Shown here: positions 1 through 5,945 of the stretch, piece after piece
Layout of the letters: each line of letters opens with the position of its first letter
Numbering within the stretch: position 1 is the stretch's first letter
The notes under the pieces: model-generated
The model's input: only the letters and a program-made list of their open reading frames with translations
The model's database searches: none
What the model was told of the DNA's origin: nothing
Translations under genes and position numbers: made by a program
NCBI GenBank assembly: GCA_903895005.1
Contig: CAITSH010000537.1
Span: forward strand, 1 to 5,945
Origin: an uncultured Pseudomonadota bacterium
GTDB taxonomy: Bacteria; Pseudomonadota; Gammaproteobacteria; Burkholderiales; SG8-39
Reading direction: 5' to 3'
DNA length: 5,945 nucleotides

Positions 1-237
1 AACGTGCCGATCATTTATTTTTCGGTCAAATGGTGGAACACGCTCCACCAGGGTGCATCCGTCAGCCTAAAGAGCGCGCCAAGCATGGCCATGATCATGT
101 TTGTGGGCATGATCCTCATGGCTTTCTCATTCTGGATGTACACCATCGCCGTCACGCTGGTGCGCGTGCGCAGCATCATCCTGGAGCGCGAGCGCAGCAC
201 CGAATGGGCTGCCGGACGCGCAGGAGTTAATGCATGA
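1..237 (+). CDS. ccmC: CcmC heme exporter/heme handling protein, C-terminal 78 residues (5' truncated)
   Basis: This is the C-terminal end of CcmC, the inner-membrane protein that binds periplasmic heme and, with CcmD and the CcmAB ATPase, attaches it to CcmE. The reading frame is open from base 1, so the gene begins outside the window. Visible sequence starts NVPIIYFSVKWWNTLHQGAS, the highly conserved segment after the WWD motif. Its histidine (visible residue 16) matches the second heme-ligand histidine of the family (H184 in E. coli). A hydrophobic segment at visible residues 29-53 is the last transmembrane helix, followed by a short basic, charged cytoplasmic tail (RVRSIILERERS). The WWD motif and first ligand histidine lie upstream and cannot be checked. 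The stop codon overlaps the ccmD start as ATGA, indicating translational coupling. Confidence 0.97.
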   Translation, partial: NVPIIYFSVKWWNTLHQGASVSLKSAPSMAMIMFVGMILMAFSFWMYTIAVTLVRVRSIILERERSTEWAAGRAGVNA

Positions 238-425
238 ACTGGGCAAGCTGGAGCGATTTTTTTGCGATGGGTGGATACGCCACGTACGTATGGGGCTCAT
301 ATGCGGTGACCTTCGCAATACTGGCAGCAGAAATGGCGCAATTGCGCCAACGCGGGCGCAAGGCTCGCGATAAAATAGCGGGTTACCTCAAACGCAAGGC
401 TGCACAACGTGAAACCGCGGCATAA
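234..425 (+). CDS. ccmD: CcmD heme exporter small subunit
   Basis: This 63-residue protein has the CcmD layout: a short N-terminus, one transmembrane helix (about residues 17-34) and a strongly basic cytoplasmic tail ([17 protein letters not shown]). The motif [17 protein letters not shown] at residues 9-25 is the family signature. CcmD is needed to release heme-loaded CcmE from the CcmABC complex. The ATG overlaps the ccmC stop as ATGA, with a good ribosome binding site AGGAG at 222-226, seven bases upstream. The 3' end overlaps the ccmE start by 17 bases. Slightly shorter than the 69-residue E. coli protein, with no sign of damage. Confidence 0.95.
   Translation: MNWASWSDFFAMGGYATYVWGSYAVTFAILAAEMAQLRQRGRKARDKIAGYLKRKAAQRETAA
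396..399 (+). promoter_or_regulatory. Ribosome binding site supporting the GTG start of ccmE
   Basis: AAGG lies nine bases upstream of the GTG at 409, inside the ccmD coding region. No in-frame ATG near this position could serve instead, and the residues after the GTG (KPRHKR, then a hydrophobic helix) match a normal CcmE N-terminus, so the site supports the GTG as the start. Confidence 0.5.
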
Positions 426-855
426 GCGCCTCATCCTGGTCTCCTCCGGAGTCGCCGCGCTGGCTATCGCCGCCGGCTTGGTTCTTGGCGCTTTCCAGAA
501 GAACATGGTGTTCTTTTTCACTCCGACCCAGGTGGCCGCCAATGAAGCCCCCACGGGGCGCAGTTTCCGCATCGGCGGCCTAGTGGAAAACGGCAGCGTA
601 AAACGCAAGCCGGACGGTGTCACGGTGCAGTTCACCGTGACCGACACCGTCAAGAGCGTTCCTGTCGAGTACCGCGGCCCCCTTCCCGACCTGTTCCGCG
701 AAGGCAAAGGCGTCGTGTCTCAGGGTCGCCTTGGCGATGACGGGCTGTTCCGTGCCGACGAAGTGCTGGCCAAGCATGATGAAAATTACATGCCCCCCGA
801 GGCAAAACACGCACTAGAGCAGGCGGGCAAGGCGGAGAAAACCCTTGTCAAATGA
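409..855 (+). CDS. ccmE: CcmE periplasmic heme chaperone
   Basis: This 148-residue protein is CcmE, the membrane-anchored chaperone that covalently carries heme from CcmC to CcmF. A basic N-terminus (KPRHKR) precedes a signal anchor at about residues 8-29. The OB-fold beta-barrel follows, with family segments [15 protein letters not shown] (50-64), VQFTVTD (73-79), [16 protein letters not shown] (84-99) and [21 protein letters not shown] (107-127). The heme-binding histidine is H123 in [11 protein letters not shown], and Y127 completes the HxxxY motif typical of the standard, non-archaeal type. Length is close to the E. coli protein (159 residues); the flexible C-terminal tail is shorter. Translation starts at a GTG inside ccmD. 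The stop codon overlaps an ATG at 852 that opens a small ORF running to ccmF. Confidence 0.97.
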   Translation: MKPRHKRLILVSSGVAALAIAAGLVLGAFQKNMVFFFTPTQVAANEAPTGRSFRIGGLVENGSVKRKPDGVTVQFTVTDTVKSVPVEYRGPLPDLFREGKGVVSQGRLGDDGLFRADEVLAKHDENYMPPEAKHALEQAGKAEKTLVK

Positions 856-944
856 ATCCCAAGCCGCACACTTCACCGCAATATCCGGTTCCCACCGAAT
901 CGGCCGCGCATGCTCACGCGTTTGAAACAGGAAAAACCACATGA
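852..944 (+). CDS. Possible 30-residue small ORF bridging ccmE and ccmF
   Basis: The stretch between ccmE and ccmF is fully spanned by a 31-codon frame. Its ATG overlaps the ccmE stop as ATGA, and its TGA overlaps the ccmF start as ATGA. The peptide begins [10 protein letters not shown] and ends [11 protein letters not shown]. It is proline-rich in its first half (five prolines in 14 residues), has three histidines including HAH at 20-22, and shows no transmembrane segment or signal peptide. I recognise no family. Against coding: by my count 14 of 29 sense codons end in G or C, apparently lower than in neighbouring genes, and the nearest Shine-Dalgarno-like GGAG (834-837) is 14 bases away. 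It could act only to pass ribosomes from ccmE to ccmF, be a remnant of a longer CcmE tail, or be chance. Confidence 0.3.
   Translation: MNPKPHTSPQYPVPTESAAHAHAFETGKTT
929..932 (+). promoter_or_regulatory. Ribosome binding site of ccmF
   Basis: AGGA lies eight bases before the ATG at 941. It supports independent initiation of ccmF at [10 protein letters not shown], which matches the usual CcmF N-terminus, so ccmF does not depend solely on coupling to the small ORF upstream. Confidence 0.6.
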
Positions 945-2923
945 TTCCTGAACTCGGTCACTTCGCACTCATCCTTGCCCTTTGTGTCGCCACCGTGCTG
1001 GGTACCATGCCGCTTGCCGGGGCGAGCATGGGCAAACCGGCCTGGATGGCGTTGGCGCGTCCGGCGGTGTTTGCCCAGGGCCTGCTCGTTGCAATTGCCT
1101 TTGGGTGCCTCGCCTACGCATTCCTCAATAATGATTTTTCGGTCACCTATGTCGCCCAGCACTCCAATACCAAGTTGCCTGCCGCATACCGGTTCGCCGG
1201 GGTCTGGGGCGGGCACGAAGGCTCGATGCTGCTGTGGACGCTGATGCTGTGCGGCTGGTCCGTCGGGGTCGCATTGTTCAGCCACCACCTGCCCGACAAG
1301 ATGGTGGCGCGGGTGCTCAGTGTCATGGGCCTGGTAAGCGTCGGATTCCTTGTATTCATGCTGTTCGCATCCAATCCGTTCGAGCGGCTTTTCCCGGCAG
1401 CCGAAGACGGACGCGACCTCAACCCCCTGCTTCAAGACCCGGGCATGGTGATCCACCCGCCGATGCTCTACATGGGCTATGTTGGATTTTCGGTCGCCTT
1501 TGCCTTCGCAATCGCCGCTTTACTGCAGGGACGCCTGGATGCTACCTGGGCCCGTTGGTCGCGCCCCTGGACCATCGCAGCGTGGTCCTTCCTCACCCTG
1601 GGTATCGCCCTGGGCAGCGGCTGGGCCTACTACGAGCTTGGCTGGGGCGGTTGGTGGTTCTGGGATCCCGTGGAAAACGCCTCGTTCATGCCCTGGCTGG
1701 TCGGCACCGCGCTGATTCATTCGCTTCCCATCGCTGAAAAGCGCGGCGGATTCAAGGCCTGGGCGGCACTGCTTGCAATCGCCGCTTTTTCGCTGAGCCT
1801 GCTCGGAACCTTCCTGGTTCGCTCCGGCGTGCTCACTTCCGTGCATGCGTTTGCGACTGATCCGACGCGCGGCATTTTCATCCTGGTCTTGCTCAGCATC
1901 GTCGTCGGCGGCTCCCTGCTGCTGTTTGCGATGCGCGCCCACAAGATCGGGCTTGGCGAGGGTTTCGATCTTGTTTCTCGCGAGTCGATGTTGCTGACCA
2001 ATAACGTGCTGCTTGCGGTAGCAACGGCAGCCGTCATGCTCGGTACGCTCTATCCTCTGGCCCTCGACGCCCTGAACATGGGAAAAATATCGGTCGGAAC
2101 GCCCTATTTTGAAGCCGTGTTCGTGCCGCTGATGGCACCGGCAATCTTCCTGATGGGCATCGGCCCCATCGCAAAATGGAAGCGCGACGTGATGCGTGAG
2201 ATCGCCTACAAGCTGCGCTGGGCGGCCGTGGGTGCCGTGACCCTCGCAATCATCGTTCCTTTCGCTATGGGACGCTGGAGTGCGATGGTTTTTCTTGGGC
2301 TGTTCCTTGCCTTCTGGGTCATCATCACGACCGTGTCCGGAGCGCGGGCGCGCGTGATGGGTGCGGGCGGCGGGGCCATTGCGAAAGGCCTTCGCGCCGT
2401 TCCGAGCGCCTACTACGGCATGGTGCTGGCCCACCTGGGTGTGGCCGTGTTCATACTCGGCGTCACCATTTCACGGGGCTACGAGACCGAGTCCGATGTA
2501 AAGATGAATATCGGGGACACCACAGAGCTCGCCGGCTTCACCTTCAAGCTGAATGCCATTACCGGCGTGACAGGCCCGAATTACCAGGCTGCGCGTGCGA
2601 CGGTGGAGGTGTTCAAAGGCGACACGCGCGTCACCGTGCTAAACCCCGAGAAGCGGCTCTATACCGTCCAGAACATGCCGATGACGGAAGCCGCGATTGA
2701 CGCCGGTTTGTTGCGCCATCTGTATGTATCGCTCGGCGAAGAGGTAGAGGCGCGCGCATGGACACTGCGCATCTACCATAAGCCGCTCATCAGCTGGATC
2801 TGGGCCGGATGCCTACTCATGGCACTGGGCGGCGGCCTCGCCGCCCTGGACCGTCGCTACCGCACAAAATCCAATGCCGCGACACCGGCCCCGTCCATGG
2901 CGCAGCCCGCAGCGTCCTCATAA
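941..2923 (+). CDS. ccmF: CcmF cytochrome c heme lyase subunit
   Basis: This 660-residue polytopic inner-membrane protein is CcmF, the core of the heme ligation complex that takes heme from CcmE and attaches it to apocytochrome c with CcmH and CcmI. The N-terminal cytochrome c assembly domain (about residues 89-295) holds the WWD signature GWGGWWFWDPVENAS at 234-248. The four family histidines are present: H172 (VIHPPMLY), H260 (ALIHSL) and H302 (SVHAFATDP), matching E. coli H173, H261 and H303, and H498 (LAHLGVAVF), matching H491. The conserved GVWGGHEGSMLLW segment is at 87-99. The CcmF C-terminal domain follows, with a periplasmic region at about 515-605 and a last transmembrane helix at about 616-635. 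Length is typical (E. coli 647). A short Ala/Pro/Ser tail (TPAPSMAQPAASS) ends the protein and looks disordered. Confidence 0.98.
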   Translation: MIPELGHFALILALCVATVLGTMPLAGASMGKPAWMALARPAVFAQGLLVAIAFGCLAYAFLNNDFSVTYVAQHSNTKLPAAYRFAGVWGGHEGSMLLWTLMLCGWSVGVALFSHHLPDKMVARVLSVMGLVSVGFLVFMLFASNPFERLFPAAEDGRDLNPLLQDPGMVIHPPMLYMGYVGFSVAFAFAIAALLQGRLDATWARWSRPWTIAAWSFLTLGIALGSGWAYYELGWGGWWFWDPVENASFMPWLVGTALIHSLPIAEKRGGFKAWAALLAIAAFSLSLLGTFLVRSGVLTSVHAFATDPTRGIFILVLLSIVVGGSLLLFAMRAHKIGLGEGFDLVSRESMLLTNNVLLAVATAAVMLGTLYPLALDALNMGKISVGTPYFEAVFVPLMAPAIFLMGIGPIAKWKRDVMREIAYKLRWAAVGAVTLAIIVPFAMGRWSAMVFLGLFLAFWVIITTVSGARARVMGAGGGAIAKGLRAVPSAYYGMVLAHLGVAVFILGVTISRGYETESDVKMNIGDTTELAGFTFKLNAITGVTGPNYQAARATVEVFKGDTRVTVLNPEKRLYTVQNMPMTEAAIDAGLLRHLYVSLGEEVEARAWTLRIYHKPLISWIWAGCLLMALGGGLAALDRRYRTKSNAATPAPSMAQPAASS

Positions 2924-2938
2924 CGGATGTCACGTGAA

Positions 2939-3481
2939 ATGATAAAAACACGCTTTCTGATACCGCTGGTTCTGTTCGTATTGCTGCTGGTATTGCTTGG
3001 CGTCGGGCTGAAGCTGAATCCGCGCGAAGTGCCCTCGCCCCTGATTGGCAAACCGGCGCCGCAATTTGAATTACCCCAGCTGGACGAAACCGGCAAAGCG
3101 AAATCCTTCAGCCACAAGGACATGCTCGGCAAGGTATGGATGGTCAATGTCTGGGCTTCATGGTGCGTTTCCTGCCGCGAGGAGCATCCCGTCCTGGTCG
3201 ATTTTGCCAAGACCGGCGTCGTTCCCGTGCTCGGTCTTAACTACAAGGACGAGCGTTCCGACGGATTGCGCTGGCTGGCCCAATTCGGCAACCCGTACAC
3301 CCTGTCCGTGTACGACCATGACGGTCGCCTCGGCATCGATTACGGCGTGTATGGCGTCCCGGAAACCTTCATCATCGACAAGCGCGGCATCATCCGTTAC
3401 AAGCAAATCGGCGTGCTCACACCGGAGATCCTGCAAAAGAAAATATTGCCACTGATAAAGGAACTTGAAGCCAATGCGTAG
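2939..3481 (+). CDS. ccmG: CcmG/DsbE thiol:disulfide interchange protein
   Basis: This membrane-anchored periplasmic thioredoxin-like reductant keeps apocytochrome c heme-binding cysteines reduced, drawing electrons from DsbD/CcdA. An N-terminal anchor (TRFLIPLVLFVLLLVLLGVGL) leads into LIGKPAPQFELP, then the active site NVWASWCVSCREEHP and the NYKDERSDGLRWLAQFGNPY segment typical of CcmG. The cis-proline lies in GVYGVPETF. The acidic EE after the CXXC matches the CcmG-specific acidic active site. The dipeptide between the cysteines is Val-Ser, not the Pro-Thr of E. coli. I chose ATG 2939 because MIKTRFLIPLVLF aligns with the E. coli start (MKRKVLLIPLVIF) and CGGA lies 11 bases upstream. ATG 2927, three bases after the ccmF stop, is in frame, would add four residues (184 in all), and cannot be excluded. 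The 3' end overlaps ccmH. Confidence 0.96.
   Translation: MIKTRFLIPLVLFVLLLVLLGVGLKLNPREVPSPLIGKPAPQFELPQLDETGKAKSFSHKDMLGKVWMVNVWASWCVSCREEHPVLVDFAKTGVVPVLGLNYKDERSDGLRWLAQFGNPYTLSVYDHDGRLGIDYGVYGVPETFIIDKRGIIRYKQIGVLTPEILQKKILPLIKELEANA
3458..3462 (+). promoter_or_regulatory. Ribosome binding site deciding the ccmH start
   Basis: AAGGA inside the end of ccmG lies 11 bases before ATG 3474 but only two bases before the in-frame TTG at 3465. The spacing therefore favours ATG 3474 as the ccmH start over the longer TTG form. Confidence 0.5.
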
Positions 3482-3986
3482 CCTCTTGTCAGGCTTGCGT
3501 GGCTTGCGCGGCATTTTATGTTTCCTGTCCGTTGTGCTGATACTTCCAATGACGGCCACGGCGAAAGAGGCCGCCACGGTAGCCGCAGATCCCGCCCTGG
3601 AAAAGCGCGTCATGGCATTGGCCGAAGAACTGCGTTGCCTGGTGTGCCAAAACCAGACCATCGCCGACTCACACGCGGGCCTTGCGATTGACCTGAAAAA
3701 CCAGATTCGCGAGCAACTGAGCGCCGGAAAGAGCGATGCGGACATTCTCGAATACATGGTCGCCCGCTATGGCGATTTTGTTCTTTACCGCCCCCCGGTC
3801 AAAGCCAGCACGGTGCTGCTTTGGTTCGGCCCCTTCGCGCTGCTCATTGGCGCAGTCGGATTCCTGTTCGTCCAAATCCGCCGTCGTCGCACCACCCTGC
3901 TGACGCAACAGCCCGAACTCACCGAAGCCGAACGTGCACGCGCGCGTGAACTTCTCGAAGACCCGAAATCCGGAAAGCAAGCATGA
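3474..3986 (+). CDS. ccmH: CcmH apocytochrome c thiol-reductase subunit (short form, CcmH/CycL type)
   Basis: This 170-residue protein is the short CcmH, a membrane-anchored periplasmic oxidoreductase that reduces or binds the CXXCH cysteines of apocytochrome c with CcmG. A cleavable signal peptide is likely at residues 1-30 (hydrophobic core GILCFLSVVLILP, possible cleavage after TATA). The active-site motif LRCLVCQNQTIADSHAGLA has C55 and C58 and is the family signature, within a three-helix bundle (about 41-107) ending in ARYGDFVLYRPP. A transmembrane helix at about 113-134 and a basic cytoplasmic tail follow. In E. coli this domain is fused to a CcmI-like TPR domain; here the two are separate genes. 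The start overlaps the last codons of ccmG by eight bases, and the stop overlaps the ccmI start as ATGA. A TTG at 3465 would add three residues but is too close to the ribosome binding site. Confidence 0.97.
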   Translation: MRSLLSGLRGLRGILCFLSVVLILPMTATAKEAATVAADPALEKRVMALAEELRCLVCQNQTIADSHAGLAIDLKNQIREQLSAGKSDADILEYMVARYGDFVLYRPPVKASTVLLWFGPFALLIGAVGFLFVQIRRRRTTLLTQQPELTEAERARARELLEDPKSGKQA

Positions 3987-5248
3987 GCATCTTTATCGTC
4001 CTTTGCGTGCTGCTTACAGTCGCAGTCCTGGCTTTTTTGCTGCGCCCCCTTCTGATGCGCCGGCAAGTCGGCACAACAAGCCACCGGCCCGCCGCACGCA
4101 ATGCGGCGGTCTACCAGGATCAGATGTCCGAGCTTGACGCCGAACTAAAACGCGGGACCATAGGCGAGGCGGAATGGGCTGCATCCCGCGCGGCGATTGA
4201 GCGCCGTGCCCTCGATGAAGCCGAGTCGGCATCTCCCTCGGCCGACGTCATTGACACGCCTGAAACTCACCCAAGCCGGGCCGCAACGACAGCGGCTGTA
4301 GTCGGTGTCGTCTTGCCCATTGCCGCGGTCGCCCTGTATCTGCTCCTCGGGACACCGCAGGCACTCTCGCCGGACGCCATTGCCACCGGCCAGCAATCCG
4401 TATCGCAAGAGCAGATCGAAGCAATGGTCTCCAAGCTTGCGGACCGGCTTAAGACGACACCGGAGGACACTGAAGGCTGGATCATGCTGGGACGATCCTA
4501 CGCCGCCATGGGTCGCTTCCCCGAATCGGCGTCCGCCTATGCAAAGGCCGCCGCGCAGCGTCCGACCGACGCACAGTTGCTCGCTGACTACGCTGATGCA
4601 CTTGGAATGGCCAACGGTCGCAACCTGAAAGGCGAACCCGAAGCGCTGATCGCACGAGCGCTGAAGGCCGACGGCAGCAACATCAAGGCGCTCACACTTG
4701 CCGGCACTATCGCGTACCAAAAAGCGGACTATCGCAAGGCGATCGCCTTGTGGCAGGCGATTCTTCCGCAAGTGCCCGCAGATGCGCAATTCGCCGAATC
4801 CGTGCGCGGCATTATCAGCGACGCGCAGGCACAGCTTGAAGCAAGCAAGGGCAAGGCGCCTCAAGCCAAAGGGCGCGCCGATACGCAAACGGCCGCCACC
4901 ACGCCGGCGTTATTGCAGGGAACCGTCAGCCTTTCCGCTTCACTGAAGTCAAAAGCCGGCCCCGACGACACGGTGTTCGTGTACGCCCGCGCCGCCTCGG
5001 GTCCGCGCATGCCCCTCGCCATTATGCGCAGCACCGTCAAGGAATTGCCGCTGAAATTTTCGCTGGACGATTCGAGCGCGATGAGTCCGACCATGAAGCT
5101 TTCCGCCTTTGAACAAGTGGTGTTGGTCGCGCGCATCTCCAAGTCGGGCAGCCCCGCTCCGCAAAAAGGCGATCTCGAAGGCGTCAGCGCGCCAATGGCG
5201 CCTCGCGCGAACGGCATCAGACTGGAAATCGCCAATACCGTCGAGTAG
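3983..5248 (+). CDS. ccmI: CcmI apocytochrome c chaperone with TPR domain
   Basis: This 421-residue protein fits CcmI (CycH), which binds the C-terminal helix of apocytochrome c and presents it to CcmF/CcmH. The membrane part (CcmI-1) has helix one at about residues 2-22, a cytoplasmic loop with the conserved VYQDQMSELDAELKRGTIGEAEW segment (43-65, amphipathic, leucine-zipper-like), and helix two at about 103-122. The periplasmic CcmI-2 part holds TPR repeats, clearest at about 163-196 (GWIMLGRSYAAMGRFPES) and 235-268 (KALTLAGTIAYQKADYRKAIALWQAIL). After an Ala/Lys/Gln-rich linker (about 284-307), a C-terminal globular domain (310-419) contains LQGTVSLSASL, DDTVFVYARA and FEQVVLVARIS, as in other full-length proteobacterial CcmI/NrfG-like proteins. 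The start overlaps the ccmH stop as ATGA, with GGAAAG at 3972-3977 as ribosome binding site. Confidence 0.95.
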   Translation: MSIFIVLCVLLTVAVLAFLLRPLLMRRQVGTTSHRPAARNAAVYQDQMSELDAELKRGTIGEAEWAASRAAIERRALDEAESASPSADVIDTPETHPSRAATTAAVVGVVLPIAAVALYLLLGTPQALSPDAIATGQQSVSQEQIEAMVSKLADRLKTTPEDTEGWIMLGRSYAAMGRFPESASAYAKAAAQRPTDAQLLADYADALGMANGRNLKGEPEALIARALKADGSNIKALTLAGTIAYQKADYRKAIALWQAILPQVPADAQFAESVRGIISDAQAQLEASKGKAPQAKGRADTQTAATTPALLQGTVSLSASLKSKAGPDDTVFVYARAASGPRMPLAIMRSTVKELPLKFSLDDSSAMSPTMKLSAFEQVVLVARISKSGSPAPQKGDLEGVSAPMAPRANGIRLEIANTVE

Positions 5249-5252
5249 GCGC

Positions 5253-5282
5253 ATGCCCCCAGCTCGCCCCTTCCGTCAATGA
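5253..5282 (+). other. 9-codon ORF in the ccmI-mutS gap ending on the mutS start
   Basis: The 30-base gap between ccmI and mutS contains an ATG four bases after the ccmI stop. It encodes MPPARPFRQ and ends at a TGA that overlaps the mutS ATG as ATGA. No Shine-Dalgarno sequence precedes it. It may pass terminating ribosomes to mutS, or be chance. No hairpin or T-run terminator is visible in this gap. Confidence 0.15.
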
Positions 5283-5945
5283 AAACCGCTGCGGCAGCCG
5301 CCCCCGCCCATACCCCGATGATGGTCCAGTACCTGGGCCTCAAGGCCCAGCATCCGGACATCCTGCTGTTTTATCGCATGGGCGATTTCTACGAGCTGTT
5401 TTTTGAAGATGCGGAAAAAGCCGCAAAGCTGCTCGATATCACGCTCACCTCACGGGGACAGTCCGCCGGAATGCCGATCAGCATGGCGGGCATTCCATGG
5501 CACTCGGCCGAGCAATATCTGGCAAAACTCGTCAAGCTGGGCGAATCGGTCGCCATCTGCGAGCAAATCGGAGATCCGGCAACCTCCAAAGGCCCCGTGG
5601 AGCGCCAGGTTACGCGTATTGTCACGCCAGGAACACTGACCGATTCTGCCCTGCTCGACGATAAAACCGACAATGTATTGCTCGCCTTATCCGCTGAAAG
5701 CGGTGCCGTCGGCCTCGCCTGGCTGAACCTTGCCAGCGGCGAGCTGCGTGTCACTGAGGTTCCTCCGCAGCTTCTGGCCGGTGAGTTACGTCGTATCGGC
5801 CCCGCCGAGGTTCTTGCCGCAGACGCAACGGCCGCAGAGCTCGCCGGCTTTACGGTAACCCGGCTTCAAGCCTGGCATTTTGAATTCGAGGCTGCCCGCA
5901 AAACCGTACTGGCGCAACTGGGCGCCTCAGGGCTGGCCGGTTACG
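5279..5945 (+). CDS. mutS: DNA mismatch repair protein MutS, N-terminal 222 residues (3' truncated)
   Basis: This is the start of MutS, the mismatch-recognition ATPase that binds mispaired bases as a dimer and recruits MutL. The frame stays open to the window's end. The mismatch-recognition domain (about residues 13-125) is clear: [77 protein letters not shown] and RIVTPGTL. The mismatch-probing Phe-X-Glu motif is F37-Y38-E39 (F36/E38 in E. coli). The connector domain begins at about residue 128 and is cut off; the clamp, lever, ATPase and helix-turn-helix regions lie outside. The start at 5279 gives an Ala-rich leader (KTAAAAAPA) before the conserved part and lacks a Shine-Dalgarno sequence; the ATG pair at 5318/5321 is an alternative start. 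It lies 30 bases after ccmI on the same strand, so it may be co-transcribed with the ccm genes. Confidence 0.97.
   Translation, partial: MKTAAAAAPAHTPMMVQYLGLKAQHPDILLFYRMGDFYELFFEDAEKAAKLLDITLTSRGQSAGMPISMAGIPWHSAEQYLAKLVKLGESVAICEQIGDPATSKGPVERQVTRIVTPGTLTDSALLDDKTDNVLLALSAESGAVGLAWLNLASGELRVTEVPPQLLAGELRRIGPAEVLAADATAAELAGFTVTRLQAWHFEFEAARKTVLAQLGASGLAGY

Noticed and set aside
856..940. Possible promoter or terminator in the ccmE-ccmF gap
   Set aside because: I see no convincing -35/-10 pair and no hairpin followed by a T-run. The GCATGC palindrome at 909-914 is too short to count as a regulatory site.
914..1456. Open frame of 180 codons on the minus strand over the start of ccmF
   Set aside because: It is antisense to conserved CcmF sequence, low in hydrophobic residues and rich in His/Gln/Glu, with no family resemblance. 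It is a shadow frame.
1234..1737. Second + strand frame of 167 codons inside ccmF
   Set aside because: It is an out-of-frame, Arg/Pro-rich translation of the conserved WWD region, with no ribosome binding site. It is a GC-driven shadow.
1520..2434. Long open frame (304 codons) on the minus strand inside ccmF
   Set aside because: It lies wholly antisense to a well-conserved ccmF. Its translation is a Gln/His/Arg/Asp-rich shadow of hydrophobic codons with no recognisable fold. Long antisense frames are expected in GC-rich genes.
3465..3986. ccmH starting at TTG 3465
   Set aside because: The ribosome binding site at 3458-3462 is only two bases from this TTG but well placed for ATG 3474, which also gives a normal signal peptide.
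4145..4888. Minus-strand open frame of 247 codons inside ccmI
   Set aside because: The + strand frame shows the full CcmI architecture, with two membrane helices, TPR repeats and linked overlaps. The antisense translation is Arg/Cys/Gly-rich without a recognisable motif.

Overview
The window is a GC-rich stretch of proteobacterial chromosome in which every gene lies on the + strand. It carries most of a system I cytochrome c maturation operon in the order ccmC (3' end), ccmD, ccmE, ccmF, ccmG, ccmH, ccmI, followed by the 5' end of mutS. The protein sequences read most like Betaproteobacteria: separate CcmH and CcmI proteins, a WCVSC thioredoxin motif in CcmG, and the MutS N-terminus. This is an impression from remembered families, not a search result.

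Layout: 1-237 holds the last 78 codons of ccmC. 234-425 is ccmD, joined to ccmC by an ATGA overlap. 409-855 is ccmE, with a GTG start inside ccmD. 852-944 is a possible 30-residue small ORF that links ccmE to ccmF by ATGA overlaps at both ends. 941-2923 is ccmF, 2939-3481 ccmG, 3474-3986 ccmH (overlapping ccmG) and 3983-5248 ccmI (ATGA overlap with ccmH). 5279-5945 is mutS, running off the right edge. No gap exceeds about 85 bases, and I see no terminator or obvious promoter between genes, so this looks like one transcription unit that may continue into mutS.

How it works together (established for the Ccm families): CcmC and CcmD load heme onto the periplasmic chaperone CcmE, where it binds a conserved histidine (H123 here). 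CcmG and CcmH keep the apocytochrome CXXCH cysteines reduced. CcmI holds the apocytochrome C-terminus through its TPR domain. CcmF, with its WWD motif and four conserved histidines, takes heme from CcmE and ligates it with CcmH and CcmI. The key residues of all these proteins that fall within the window are intact. MutS belongs to DNA mismatch repair and has no known functional link to the pathway.

I found no previously undescribed large system here. The best leads are the small ORF between ccmE and ccmF, and the tight, terminator-free junction between ccmI and mutS with a 9-codon ORF that ends on the mutS start codon.
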